This document shows positions 34,573 to 43,207 of a DNA stretch of 64,000 nucleotides, piece after piece. Every line of letters starts with the position of its first letter. The stretch's first letter is position 1. Location: NCBI RefSeq assembly GCF_003143855.1, contig NZ_QFRK01000015.1, positions 88,444-152,443 on the forward strand. The letters are read 5' to 3'. The position numbers were made by a program, and so were the translations under genes. The stretch is from Streptomyces sp. NWU339. Lineage in GTDB: Bacteria; Actinomycetota; Actinomycetes; Streptomycetales; Streptomycetaceae. A model generated the notes under the pieces. That model ran no database searches. It was not told where the DNA came from and saw only the letters and a list, made by a program, of their open reading frames with translations.

Positions 34573-37184
34573 CAGCGCTCACCTTCCGCGCGCGTCCCCG
34601 AATCCGTCGTGCGCACCGTGACCAGGGCCAGCGCCTGCTCCGCGCGGCGCGCGGCCTCGGCTCCGTCCCGCCCGGTCGCGACGACGAACCCGGCGCGCTC
34701 CCAGGAGCTGGTGACCGAGCGGAGGGTGGCGCCCGGTTCTACGGCCAGGTGCACCTCGTACACGCCCTCGGTGGCCCGCGCCCCCTCGGCGCCGCCGATC
34801 TCGTCGACGCGCCCGGGCGGCGCGGTCAGGAAGCGCACGGCCGCGCCGCGCCGGACGGGCAGCGGGTCGACGGGGCCGCGGTCCTCGAGGACCTTCAGCA
34901 GGCCAGCCAGGATGTCGGTGTCGTGGGCGAGATCGATCAGCACGGTGATGGCGCCGCCGGGCAGCCGGCCCGCGCACTCGACCAGGTACGGCTGTCCGTC
35001 GCCGGCGAGCATCCACTCGGAGTGCAGGACGCCGGTGCGGAAGCCTACGGTCTTCACGACCCGTGCCAGACCGTCGCGCAGCGCGCCGGCCGTGGCCGCG
35101 GGCAGGGCGGCGGGCACGGTGTGGCCGGTCTCGACCGGGTGTCGCGAGTCCTGGATCTGCTTGGCGGTGACGTTGACGAAGCCGAGTCCGCCGTCGTGGA
35201 CGAGGGCTTCGACGCTGAACTCCGGTCCCCGCAGGCGCTGTTCGGCCAGGAAGCGGGCGGTGTCCGGGTAGGCGGCACGCAGCGTGGGCTCGTCGGCGGC
35301 GGTGGTGTGGCGCCAGGCGGCGGCCACGTCGTCGGCCGGGCCGAGCAGTTGGACGCCCAGGCTGGCCTGGCGGTTGGCGGGCTTGAGCACCGCCTCGCCG
35401 CCCTGCGCGTCCCGGAACGCGGCCACGTCGGCGGCGGTGTCGACCACCGCCCACGCGGGCTGTGCGACCCCGGACCCGTCGAGCGCGGCACGCAGCCGAC
35501 CCTTGTCACGCAGGATCCGGGCGGCACCGAGGCCCGCACCGGGCAGACCCCAGGCCTCGGCGAGCGCGGCCGCCGTCACGACCGCGTACTCGACGACCGG
35601 GACGACCGCGCGCACCCGCTCCGGGCGCGGCACGGCGCCCGCGATTCGCTCGGGGCGCGCCTCGTCCTGCGTCGGCGCGGGCCGCAGCGCGGCCACGGAC
35701 GGGTGCCGCTCCGGCAGGCCCGCAAGGCCGCGTGCCTCGATGACGGCGGGCTCCTCCAGGACGAGGACCGACCCGGCGGGCAGCTGGGTGTCCAGCTTGG
35801 CGAGCATGACCGGGCTGTAACCGACGAGGACGTGCGTGACGCTCCACGGCACCTCGGGTTCAACGTCCAGGGTGATCGCGGCCCGCACCCGCTCCTCCAG
35901 GGCGTCGAGCTCGGCGATGGTCGAGGCATCGATGAAGAAGGACACGGCGCGGTCCTCGGAGTTGCGCAGCTCGGTCAGGCGGGCACCACGGTCCTTGTGC
36001 ACAAGGACGGCGCGCAGGGCGGGCGCGTCACCGGCGGCGCCGGGCGCGATACGGGGCCACAGGCCGCCGTCGCCGACCCAGACGGGCTCGGTGTCGAAGC
36101 CGTCCACGGTGACGTCGCGCAGCACGCCGGGCGTGTGCTCCAGGTAGACCTGGCGGGCCACCCGGGCCGGCGCCGGGTAGGAGGCGGGCTCGCCGAGGGC
36201 GATGCGGACGATCTCGGGCTCCAGCGGGGCGCCGGTGGCCAGTTCATACAGCACGCACAGCCCATCGCCCGGCGTACGGGCCGCGACCTCCATCAGGTAC
36301 GGACGCCCCGCGACGTCGACTCGCCACTCGGCGTGCGCCATGCCGTCCTGGAAGCCGAGCGCGGCGAGCATCCGCGCGTTGGCGTCGAGCAGCACCGCGT
36401 CGTGGTCGAGTCGGTCGCTGGGCACGGTGTGGGACAGCTCGACGAACGTATGGGCGTGGGAGTCGGTGGTGTCCTTGCGGGTCGCGGAGGCGAACAGGAC
36501 GCGCCCGTTCTGCACCAGGGACTCCACCGAGTACTCCTGCCCGGCGATCTTCTCCTCGACGAGCACGGTCTCGTGCTCCGGGTAGGTGTCGAGCAGTACC
36601 CGCAGCGCACCGGCGTCCGCCACGGTCTCGACACCCGAACTGGAGTGCCGGCTCGCGGGCTTGACGACGGCCGGATACAGCACCGCGGCCGCATCGAGCC
36701 CGGCCCGATCCTCCGGCGGCACGGTCAGGGACACGGGGCTGAACTCGGGCAGGTACCAGCGCTGCAGGTACTTGCTGCGGCAGGCCCGGGTGGCGCGCAG
36801 CCCCGGTGTAGGGACGCCGAGGGCGTCGGCGAGCAGCCCAGTCGGTTCCACCTGGGTCTCGCCGACGGCGTACGCGCCGACGATCCGGTAGGCCTCCCGC
36901 CAGCGCCGCGCCGCGGTGATCACGCCCGGCAGGTACGAGTTGTCGCGGGCGACGTCGCCGTCGACGAACGCGAACTCGTCGATGAGCGCCGCCGGGTGGT
37001 CCGGGTCCTCGGACGCGGCCAGGGCCTCGTCCCGCCACGCAGACGGCGTGACGAGCAGGATCTTCAGCCCGCGCCGGGCCAGCTCCTCCAGGTACAGGGG
37101 CGCACGGCACACGACCAGGAAGGATCCGGTGAGGACGAAGGCGTCCGGGCACACGGTCTGGGGATTCGACTCGTTGATGGTCAC
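34572..37184 (-). CDS. Double ATP-grasp ligase (second)
   Basis: 870 residues with two ATP-grasp units. Unit one: PAVVKPASRHSSSGVETV (about 171), GQEYSVESLV and RPYLMEVAARTPGDGL. Unit two: EAVLKPANRQASLGVQLL (about 598), GPEFSVEALVHDG and QPYLVECAGRLPGGA. In both, the ATP Lys and the Glu/Asn-position ligands are followed by a C2-like tail. Unit two is preceded by a linker-like stretch rich in Pro and Arg. It is distinct in sequence from the protein at 27748-30315. It heads an operon of MFS, single ATP-grasp, cysteine synthase and serine acetyltransferase, all overlapping. The order of ligations cannot be deduced. Confidence 0.85.
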   Translation of the reverse strand: MTINESNPQTVCPDAFVLTGSFLVVCRAPLYLEELARRGLKILLVTPSAWRDEALAASEDPDHPAALIDEFAFVDGDVARDNSYLPGVITAARRWREAYRIVGAYAVGETQVEPTGLLADALGVPTPGLRATRACRSKYLQRWYLPEFSPVSLTVPPEDRAGLDAAAVLYPAVVKPASRHSSSGVETVADAGALRVLLDTYPEHETVLVEEKIAGQEYSVESLVQNGRVLFASATRKDTTDSHAHTFVELSHTVPSDRLDHDAVLLDANARMLAALGFQDGMAHAEWRVDVAGRPYLMEVAARTPGDGLCVLYELATGAPLEPEIVRIALGEPASYPAPARVARQVYLEHTPGVLRDVTVDGFDTEPVWVGDGGLWPRIAPGAAGDAPALRAVLVHKDRGARLTELRNSEDRAVSFFIDASTIAELDALEERVRAAITLDVEPEVPWSVTHVLVGYSPVMLAKLDTQLPAGSVLVLEEPAVIEARGLAGLPERHPSVAALRPAPTQDEARPERIAGAVPRPERVRAVVPVVEYAVVTAAALAEAWGLPGAGLGAARILRDKGRLRAALDGSGVAQPAWAVVDTAADVAAFRDAQGGEAVLKPANRQASLGVQLLGPADDVAAAWRHTTAADEPTLRAAYPDTARFLAEQRLRGPEFSVEALVHDGGLGFVNVTAKQIQDSRHPVETGHTVPAALPAATAGALRDGLARVVKTVGFRTGVLHSEWMLAGDGQPYLVECAGRLPGGAITVLIDLAHDTDILAGLLKVLEDRGPVDPLPVRRGAAVRFLTAPPGRVDEIGGAEGARATEGVYEVHLAVEPGATLRSVTSSWERAGFVVATGRDGAEAARRAEQALALVTVRTTDSGTRAEGER

Positions 37185-37229
37185 GGCTTCCTCTGTCGGT
37201 ACTGGTGCCGGTGTGGTCGTGAGTGGTGG

Positions 37230-37259
37230 GGTGGGGGTGCGCCGCCGCGCACCCCCACC
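37230..37259 (-). terminator. Perfect 13-bp hairpin terminator
   Basis: GGTGGGGGTGCGC pairs perfectly with GCGCACCCCCACC across a four-base loop. It lies after the stop of the DsbA-like gene and before the start of the double ATP-grasp gene, both minus strand. It probably separates the precursor operon (42964 down to 37289) from the ligation/export operon (37184 down to 30471), so the latter likely has its own promoter. Confidence 0.65.
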
Positions 37260-37288
37260 ACGGCCCGAGGGCCGGCCTCGGCCGGACC

Positions 37289-37903
37289 TCAGTCGAAGCG
37301 GAGCGACCCCGTACGCGTCCTCTTCAGCTCGAAGAAGTCGGGGTAACCCGCCAGCGTCCGCGCCGCGTCGAAGAGTCTCGCCGCCTCCTCACCGCGGGGG
37401 ATCGAGTTCAGAACGGGGCCGAAGAAGGCCACCCCGTCGATGTGGATCGTGGGCGTGCCCACGTCCTCGCCGACCGGGTCCATCCCCTCGTGGTGGCTCT
37501 TGCGCAGCTGCTCGTCGTACGCGTCGCTGTCCGCGGCGTCGAGCAGCGACTTCGGCAGCCCGAGCGCGGCGACGGCCTCGGCGGCGACGGCCCAGTAGTC
37601 CTTGTTGCCGCCGTTGTGGATGCGGGTGCCGAGCTCGGTGTAGAGGTCGGCCAGGACCTCCTCGCCGAGTTCCTGAGCGGCCGCCGTGCAGATCCGGTTC
37701 AGCGCGAGGGAGTTGTCGACGAGCGTGCGGTACCAGTCCGGCAGCTCGCGGCCCTCGTTGAGCACGTACAGACTCATCAGCCGGAACCGCAGGTCGAGTT
37801 CGCGCAGCTGGGCGACCTCCATGATCCAACGGGAGGTGATCCAGGCGAAGGGGCAGGCCGGGTCGAAGTAGAAGTCGACCTTCGGGGTACGGGCCTCGGT
37901 CAC
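37289..37903 (-). CDS. DsbA-family protein, mycothiol-dependent nitroreductase type
   Basis: 204-residue thioredoxin-fold protein with an inserted helical domain, close in pattern to mycobacterial Rv2466c. It has the active-site start FDPACPFAWITSRW, then RKSHHEGMDPVGEDVGTPT (cis-Pro region) and GPVLNSIPRGEEA. The active site is CPFA, a single-Cys variant, rather than CPWC, which suits thiol-transfer or mycothiol-linked chemistry and not disulfide making. The GTG start overlaps the ligase stop (GTGA). In this setting it might reduce or trap nitroso, nitro or diazo intermediates, or detoxify them. That role is inference. Confidence 0.8.
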   Translation of the reverse strand: MTEARTPKVDFYFDPACPFAWITSRWIMEVAQLRELDLRFRLMSLYVLNEGRELPDWYRTLVDNSLALNRICTAAAQELGEEVLADLYTELGTRIHNGGNKDYWAVAAEAVAALGLPKSLLDAADSDAYDEQLRKSHHEGMDPVGEDVGTPTIHIDGVAFFGPVLNSIPRGEEAARLFDAARTLAGYPDFFELKRTRTGSLRFD

Positions 37904-39576
37904 GCGGACACCTCGGCGGTGGCGGCGAGCGTCTTGCCGTCGGCGGCGGCGAGGTAGGCGGTCAGGTCCGCGTACTTCTCGCGCAGCTGCCGCTTGAGGA
38001 CCTTGCCGGTGACGCCGACCGGGAAGTCGGCCTCGCTCTGCGCGATCTCCAGCAGGCCGAGCAGCGGGTGGCCCGCGGCCTGCAGCGCCTCGTTGGCCTG
38101 GACGAGCAGCTTCTCCGGGTCGGTGCCGGCGGCGGTGACCACGGCGACCGGGACGACCCTGTCGTCCTTGCGGCCCGCGATCACGGTGACGTCGCCGGTG
38201 TCGGGCACGTCGTTGAGGACGACCTCCTCCATGAACACCGAATAGCCGGTGCCGTTCTCGGTCTCGATGGCGTCGGCGGCGCGGTCGACGAGGAAGAAGT
38301 CGCCATGCTCGTCACGGTAGGCCATGTCGCCGGGCAGCCAGTAACCGGCCAGCTTGAAGCGGTAGGTGGTGTCGGAGTCGGCCCAGTAGCCGGGGGTGAT
38401 GGCGGGTCCCTTGGCGGCGAGGTAGCCGACCTCGTTGTCGTCGGCCTTGCTGCCGTCCGTGCGCAGGATGGTGACCTCGGCGACGCCGACCGGCTTGCCG
38501 GCGCAGCGGTCGTTGCGCTCGGTGTCCAGGGTGCGGATCTTCAGCAGGACGCCCCAGCCGAGTTCGGTGGTGCCGAGCCGGTCGAAGAACGCGGCGGGCG
38601 TGAGGCCCTGGCTGCGCATCGACAGGACCTTGGTGATGTGCGCCTGGTGCACGGCGTCGCCGATGGACACCCACGCGTTGACGGAGTCGACCGAGCCCGG
38701 CTCCGGGTCGATGGCGGCGAGCTCGGCGTAGCCGTGCGCGAACGACATCACTGAGGTCGGCTGGTACCGCTTGACGGCCGCGGCGAGTTCGGTGCCGCTG
38801 CGGTCGCTGAGCGCGACGATCGGGGTGCCGCCGAGGACCGCGTACACGGTGTACGCGACGCAGCCGAGGTGCGACTGGGGCAGCGCGGTCATCATCAGGG
38901 CACCCGGCTGCTCCTCGTGGTCGACCAGGCGGAACTTCGGGCCCGAGACGATCGACTTGTGAGTGTGGATGGTGGGCTTCGGCCGGCCCGTGGTCCCGGA
39001 GGAGTGCAGGAGCGCGACCGGGTCCTCGTCGTGGTGGTTCCAGTACGCGTCCTCGGGCAGGCTCGCCGCGGGCGGCGCCGGCAGCTCGGCGGCGGACTGG
39101 ATCCACCGCAGGCTCGCCAGGTCCTGTGCGGCGGAGCCGAGCAGGTCGATGCGGGCCTGGTCGGCGTAGAGGCCGACCGGCGTCGTCTGCTCGATCAGGG
39201 AGACCGCGATGGCCTGCGACGCATTGGAGTTGATGAGCAGGGCGACCGCGCCGATCTGGGCGAGGGCGTAGAAGTGCAGGGAGTACGCGATGGAGTCCTC
39301 GAACCAGACGGCGACGCGGTCACGGGGCTGCACGCCCTGCTCCCGGTACCAGGTCGACCAGCTCTGGGCGAGCACGTCGAACTCGGCGAGGCTGAAGTCC
39401 TGCTTGGACCCGCCGTCCGGGGTGGCGATGGGGCGCGTGGCGTAGATGAACGGCACGTCTGGGTGCGGGTTCACGGCGAGAGCCTTGCGCAGCAGGTTGC
39501 CGCCGCCGATCGAGCTGTCGGCGGCCACGGCCGCGCGCTGCTCCGGCGTGAGGACGGTCGGGGCGAATGTGGTCAT
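37900..39576 (-). CDS. AMP-forming acyl-CoA synthetase-like ligase, possible diazotase (CreM-like)
   Basis: 558-residue ANL-superfamily enzyme. It has the phosphate loop LLHSSGTTGRPKP (about residue 189), the TTELGWG segment near 340, the GDMAYRDEHGDFFLVDRAAD hinge region and the catalytic Lys in VGVTGKVLKRQLREKY. Family members adenylate carboxylates, but CreM-type relatives use ATP to activate nitrous acid and form a diazo group on an arylamine. It lies between the p-aminophenylalanine genes and a DsbA-like gene, in a cluster with a CreE/CreD-like pair, so diazotisation is a plausible job. Ordinary acyl or aryl activation remains possible. Confidence 0.75.
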   Translation of the reverse strand: MTTFAPTVLTPEQRAAVAADSSIGGGNLLRKALAVNPHPDVPFIYATRPIATPDGGSKQDFSLAEFDVLAQSWSTWYREQGVQPRDRVAVWFEDSIAYSLHFYALAQIGAVALLINSNASQAIAVSLIEQTTPVGLYADQARIDLLGSAAQDLASLRWIQSAAELPAPPAASLPEDAYWNHHDEDPVALLHSSGTTGRPKPTIHTHKSIVSGPKFRLVDHEEQPGALMMTALPQSHLGCVAYTVYAVLGGTPIVALSDRSGTELAAAVKRYQPTSVMSFAHGYAELAAIDPEPGSVDSVNAWVSIGDAVHQAHITKVLSMRSQGLTPAAFFDRLGTTELGWGVLLKIRTLDTERNDRCAGKPVGVAEVTILRTDGSKADDNEVGYLAAKGPAITPGYWADSDTTYRFKLAGYWLPGDMAYRDEHGDFFLVDRAADAIETENGTGYSVFMEEVVLNDVPDTGDVTVIAGRKDDRVVPVAVVTAAGTDPEKLLVQANEALQAAGHPLLGLLEIAQSEADFPVGVTGKVLKRQLREKYADLTAYLAAADGKTLAATAEVSA

Positions 39577-39708
39577 GAGGCACCTTTTCGGTGTTCCGGG
39601 TCGGACATCGGTACGAATGCGCGCAGGCCTGGTCGGGCTTGACCGGGTCTGTCCTGGGCGTGCTGAAGTGCCGTTCGGGCTCTGGGGTGCGCGGGACGCG
39701 CGGACGCC

Positions 39709-40575
39709 TCAGACGTGGTGGAAGAGCCGTGCACAGGTGTCCCGGTAGTGGTCGAGGCCGGATCCGAGCGCGGCGCGCGCATCGGCCAGGAGCGCGGCGA
39801 ATTCCGCGCTGCCGCCCGTGGCTTCCGCGAGCCTGCGCAGCCCCTCGTCCAGTGCCGAACGGGCCGCTTCCGCCTCTGGGTTGGCGGCCTGCACGTCCCA
39901 GTACACCTCCGGAGTGCCGGAGGTGACCCGGGCGAGCAGGGCGAGCAGCGTGTTCACGGGCGGCGGTGCGACGGCCGCCACGTCTGCGGCGGACACGTCG
40001 AGGGCGCGCAGGGCGAGCCCGAAGCCGAGGACCACGGCGTGGGGCAGCGCCTGCACGGCCGCGGCGATCCTGTCGTGCTCCTGCGCGCCGACGCGCACGA
40101 CCCGCGCGCCCCACTCCTCGACGAGCCGCAGCACCTCTCCGGTGCGCGGCCCCTCGTGGACCACGACGGCCGCGACCGGACGGCCCTCGAAGCCGAGCGA
40201 GGGCGCGAACATCGGGTTGAGGCCAACGGCCTGGACGCCGGGCGCCGCGTCCCGGACGGCCCGCGTGATCGGCTGCTTGACGGACAGGGTGTCCACGAGC
40301 ACGGCGTCGGGGCGCAGCTCCCTTGCCACCTCCGGCACGGCGGACAGGGCCGCCGTCTCCGGCAGGGCGAGGACGACGAGGTCGGCGTGCCCCACCTCGG
40401 CGCCGACGCGGAACCCGGGCGCTGTGATATCGCCGCGTACGTACCGCGCGCCGGGGACGCCGCAGGACGCAGCAGTGTCGATCACGGTCACCTCGGCGCT
40501 CGAGGCGAGCAGCCGCCCGGCGAAGAGGCGTCCGACCGCGCCGGCCCCGCCGACGACCACGGCCCGCTTGATCAT
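39709..40575 (-). CDS. papC: Prephenate dehydrogenase homologue, probable 4-amino-4-deoxyprephenate dehydrogenase (PapC/CmlC-like)
   Basis: 288 residues. It has a Rossmann fold VVGGAGAVGRLFAGRLLASS at the N-terminus, DLVVLALPET, and a TyrA-type helical C-terminal domain with the catalytic-region His in VQALPHAVVLGFGLALRAL. In PapABC pathways this enzyme oxidatively decarboxylates aminodeoxyprephenate to 4-aminophenylpyruvate. The neighbours immediately upstream are the synthase and mutase of that same pathway, and the start overlaps the synthase stop by four bases. Without them it could only be called a prephenate-dehydrogenase-like protein. A 131-bp gap follows before the ligase gene. Confidence 0.85.
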   Translation of the reverse strand: MIKRAVVVGGAGAVGRLFAGRLLASSAEVTVIDTAASCGVPGARYVRGDITAPGFRVGAEVGHADLVVLALPETAALSAVPEVARELRPDAVLVDTLSVKQPITRAVRDAAPGVQAVGLNPMFAPSLGFEGRPVAAVVVHEGPRTGEVLRLVEEWGARVVRVGAQEHDRIAAAVQALPHAVVLGFGLALRALDVSAADVAAVAPPPVNTLLALLARVTSGTPEVYWDVQAANPEAEAARSALDEGLRRLAEATGGSAEFAALLADARAALGSGLDHYRDTCARLFHHV

Positions 40576-42662
40576 GACGTGCTCCGCGCGAGCTCCTGCG
40601 CCGCGTCCCGGTCGACGGCCGTACGCAGCACGGCCGTCACCATGGCCCGCGACTTGACGACTGTCTCCTCGAACTCCTCGGCAGGGTCGGACAGGGTGAC
40701 GATCGCGCCACCGACGCCGAAGTCGACCCGGTCGTCGGTGGCGACGAGCGTGCGGATCACGATGCTCAGGTCGGCGGCGCCGCTGAGGGCGAACCAGCCG
40801 AGCGCCCCCGAGTAAACCCCCCGCGGGCCTTCTTCGAGCCGGTCGATGATCTCCATCGTGCGCAGCTTGGGCGCTCCGGTCATCGATCCGCCGGGGAAGG
40901 CGGCACGGACACAGGAGACCGCCGACTCGCCGTCGCGCAGGGTGCCGCGAATGGTGGACACCAACTGGTGCACGGGCGCGTACGTCTCCACGTGGAACAG
41001 GCGCGGCACGTGCACCGATCCGACCTCGGATACCACGTTGAGGTCATTGCGGATCAGGTCCACGATCATCAGGTTCTCGGCGCGGTCCTTCTCCCGGCCG
41101 AGCAGGTCCAGCCGCAGCGCCTCGTCCTCCTCGGGAGTGGCGCCGCGCGGCCGGGTGCCCTTGATCGGCTTGGACTCGGCGACCCGGTCGGTGCCTATGG
41201 TCAGGAACCGCTCGGGCGAGGCGCTGAGCACCGCGACACCGGGGTAATCGAGCAGCGCACCGTACGGGACGGGGCTGATCCTGCGCAGTTCGGCGTACGT
41301 GGTCAGCGGGTCGATCGACACGTCCATCGTGACCGTGTTGGTCAGGCACACCTCGTACGTCTCGCCCTGCCGGATCTCCTCCAGGCTCTCGGCGATCCGC
41401 GCGAGGTAGTCCTCCTCGTCGTGCCGCAGGTGCGTGACGGGCACGGCCTCGGGCGCGGTCATGCCGTCGCACAGCGCGACCGGCGCGTCCTGCCCCTCCT
41501 TCGCGCCCTTCGCCGTGGGCAGCCCGCGCAGGCGCCGCTCCATCTCGTCGAGCCAGCGCTCGGCCTCCGCGGCGTCGCCGTCGGCGGACAGCGCGAGCAG
41601 ATGGCTGACGCCCTCGGCGTGGTCGACGGCGAGCATCCGGTCCGCGAAGAGCAGGCCGGCGTCGGGGGTCTCGGCCTTGTGCACGGCCTGCGCACCGGCC
41701 TCGGCCTTCAGTTCGTAGCCGAGATAGCCGACGTATCCGAGGTTGAACTCGAACGGCAGGCCTTGCGGGACGGGCACCCGGCGCAGTCTGAGCTGCTCGT
41801 CGAGGTAGTCGAAGAAGCTCTGCTCGACGATCTCCTCCGTGCCGCCGGAGCGCACGGTGACGAAGCCGTCGGAGACCCGGTAACTGACGTACTCGGCGAG
41901 CGGGCCGCTGCCGTCGCCCAGGAAGGAGAAGCGGGACAGGCCATCGATGACGGCACCGCTGTCCAGCCAGAACCCGTGCTCCCTGGCGGCGAACAGCTCC
42001 CGGTAGGCGGCCTCGGTGTCGGGCTCCGTCGCCACGGTGCGCACGTGCACGGTGTAGGTGCGCGGACGGCGGCCGTCCTTCTTCCCTGCGTGGGACAGCG
42101 CCAGGTCACGGAAGTTGGCGAGGAGTTCGCGGCCGTACTCACTGCTGATGGACTCGGGGTGGAACTGGACGCCCCACACCGGCAGCGAGGTGTGCCGCAC
42201 GCCCATGACCACGCCGTCCTCGGTCCAGGCGATGGCCTCCAAGTCGTCGGGGAGCCGGGTCACGGCCAGGGAGTGGTAGCGCACGACGTCGTAGGGGCTT
42301 GGCAGATCCTTGAAGATGTCGACGCCGGTGTGACGCACCGCGGAGACACGGCCGTGCATGGGCTGCGGCGCGAGGCCGACCTCGCCGCCGAACAGGTGCG
42401 TGATGCCCTGGTGGCCGAGGCACACGCCGAGCACCGGCAGACCGCTCTCCAGGATGGCGCGGGCGCTGATGCCGAAGTCCCGCTTACGGCTGGGGCGTCC
42501 AGGGCCCGGCGAGACGACGATCGCGTCGTACGCGGCGAGGTCCAGCGTGTCCCAGTCGGTGCCGTTCCTGACGACGACCGGCGGCAGACCGTTCACCTCG
42601 CCGAGAAGCTGGTAAAGGTTGTACGTGAACGAGTCGTAGTTGTCTATCAGCAGTGTTCTCAT
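40572..42662 (-). CDS. papA: 4-Amino-4-deoxychorismate synthase, fused glutaminase-synthase (PapA/PabAB)
   Basis: 696 residues. Residues 1-about 200 are a class I glutamine amidotransferase: MRTLLIDNYDSF, the nucleophile Cys81 in GVCLGHQGI, and His in VQFHPES. The rest is a chorismate-utilising component I with VCLTNTVT, the PIKGTRPRG motif whose Lys marks aminodeoxychorismate synthases (anthranilate synthases have Ala), and GSMTGAPKLRTMEIID. It adds ammonia to C4 of chorismate. The fused form is typical of pristinamycin- and chloramphenicol-type clusters. The ATG at 42662 overlaps the mutase stop; upstream in-frame Met codons lie within the mutase gene. Confidence 0.93.
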   Translation of the reverse strand: MRTLLIDNYDSFTYNLYQLLGEVNGLPPVVVRNGTDWDTLDLAAYDAIVVSPGPGRPSRKRDFGISARAILESGLPVLGVCLGHQGITHLFGGEVGLAPQPMHGRVSAVRHTGVDIFKDLPSPYDVVRYHSLAVTRLPDDLEAIAWTEDGVVMGVRHTSLPVWGVQFHPESISSEYGRELLANFRDLALSHAGKKDGRRPRTYTVHVRTVATEPDTEAAYRELFAAREHGFWLDSGAVIDGLSRFSFLGDGSGPLAEYVSYRVSDGFVTVRSGGTEEIVEQSFFDYLDEQLRLRRVPVPQGLPFEFNLGYVGYLGYELKAEAGAQAVHKAETPDAGLLFADRMLAVDHAEGVSHLLALSADGDAAEAERWLDEMERRLRGLPTAKGAKEGQDAPVALCDGMTAPEAVPVTHLRHDEEDYLARIAESLEEIRQGETYEVCLTNTVTMDVSIDPLTTYAELRRISPVPYGALLDYPGVAVLSASPERFLTIGTDRVAESKPIKGTRPRGATPEEDEALRLDLLGREKDRAENLMIVDLIRNDLNVVSEVGSVHVPRLFHVETYAPVHQLVSTIRGTLRDGESAVSCVRAAFPGGSMTGAPKLRTMEIIDRLEEGPRGVYSGALGWFALSGAADLSIVIRTLVATDDRVDFGVGGAIVTLSDPAEEFEETVVKSRAMVTAVLRTAVDRDAAQELARSTS

Positions 42663-42964
42663 GATGAGCGCCCCGCGATCACCACGTCCTCGACGCGGCA
42701 TGTCTCAGCGATGATCAAGTCATAGAGATCGCGCAGGAATTCCTGGCTGATGCTGTGCTCCGCACCGTACCGCGCGGCCCTCTCCTGCACGACACCGATG
42801 CGCTGCGGCTGCATCATCGGAACGCCGTGCTCGCGCTTGAAGTGGCCGATCTCGACGCACTTCTCGATGCGGGCACGCAGGGCCTCAAGGAATTGCCTGT
42901 CGATCGCGTCGAGTTCCGCACGCAGATCTTCGATGGTTACTTCGGAACGTAAATTCTGCTGCAT
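42659..42964 (-). CDS. papB: Chorismate mutase, AroQ type (4-amino-4-deoxychorismate mutase, PapB/CmlD-like)
   Basis: 101 residues, all-helical AroQ chorismate mutase: LRAELDAIDRQFLEALRARI, KCVEIGHFKREHGVPMMQPQ and RIGVVQERA contain the catalytic Arg, Lys and Glu/Gln positions. It converts aminodeoxychorismate to aminodeoxyprephenate by a Claisen rearrangement. The ATG at 42964 is preceded by GGGGGAGGGG. It is the first gene of the precursor operon, facing away from the NRPS gene across a 243-bp divergent region. Confidence 0.9.
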   Translation of the reverse strand: MQQNLRSEVTIEDLRAELDAIDRQFLEALRARIEKCVEIGHFKREHGVPMMQPQRIGVVQERAARYGAEHSISQEFLRDLYDLIIAETCRVEDVVIAGRSS

Positions 42965-43042
42965 GAATCTACCCCTCCCCCATTGACGCAGAGAATTCTG
43001 CAGGTCCGCGGGCTGCGGTGACCACCCGGTCGATAGCTCGGG

Positions 43043-43068
43043 TCCCCGCACTGCACACAGTGCGGGGA
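43043..43068. promoter_or_regulatory. Perfect 11-bp inverted repeat in the divergent promoter
   Basis: TCCCCGCACTG and CAGTGCGGGGA flank a four-base centre between the divergent chorismate mutase and NRPS genes. Just to its right are a -10-like CATAATACC and a second palindrome CCCGAATCGGG (43078-43088). It may be an operator for a cluster regulator or a hairpin in the transcript; a terminator is unlikely because no gene ends here. Confidence 0.5.
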
Positions 43069-43207
43069 TGCATAATACCCGAATCGGGACATAGGGCCCA
43101 TGCTGCAGCATCCTGTCGTGCCGAGAGTCGACCCTTGCCAAGATCGGCGCTCCGAACCCATAGTTTCTTCCGCTCGAGGGGGAGGACGGGACGGAGATGG
43201 GGGAGAA

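Noticed and set aside
17801..37184. Phosphonate peptide cluster (PEP-mutase family plus ATP-grasp ligases)
   Set aside because: The PEP-mutase-like protein lacks the EDKxxxxxNS loop, and no phosphonopyruvate decarboxylase or other phosphonate gene is present.
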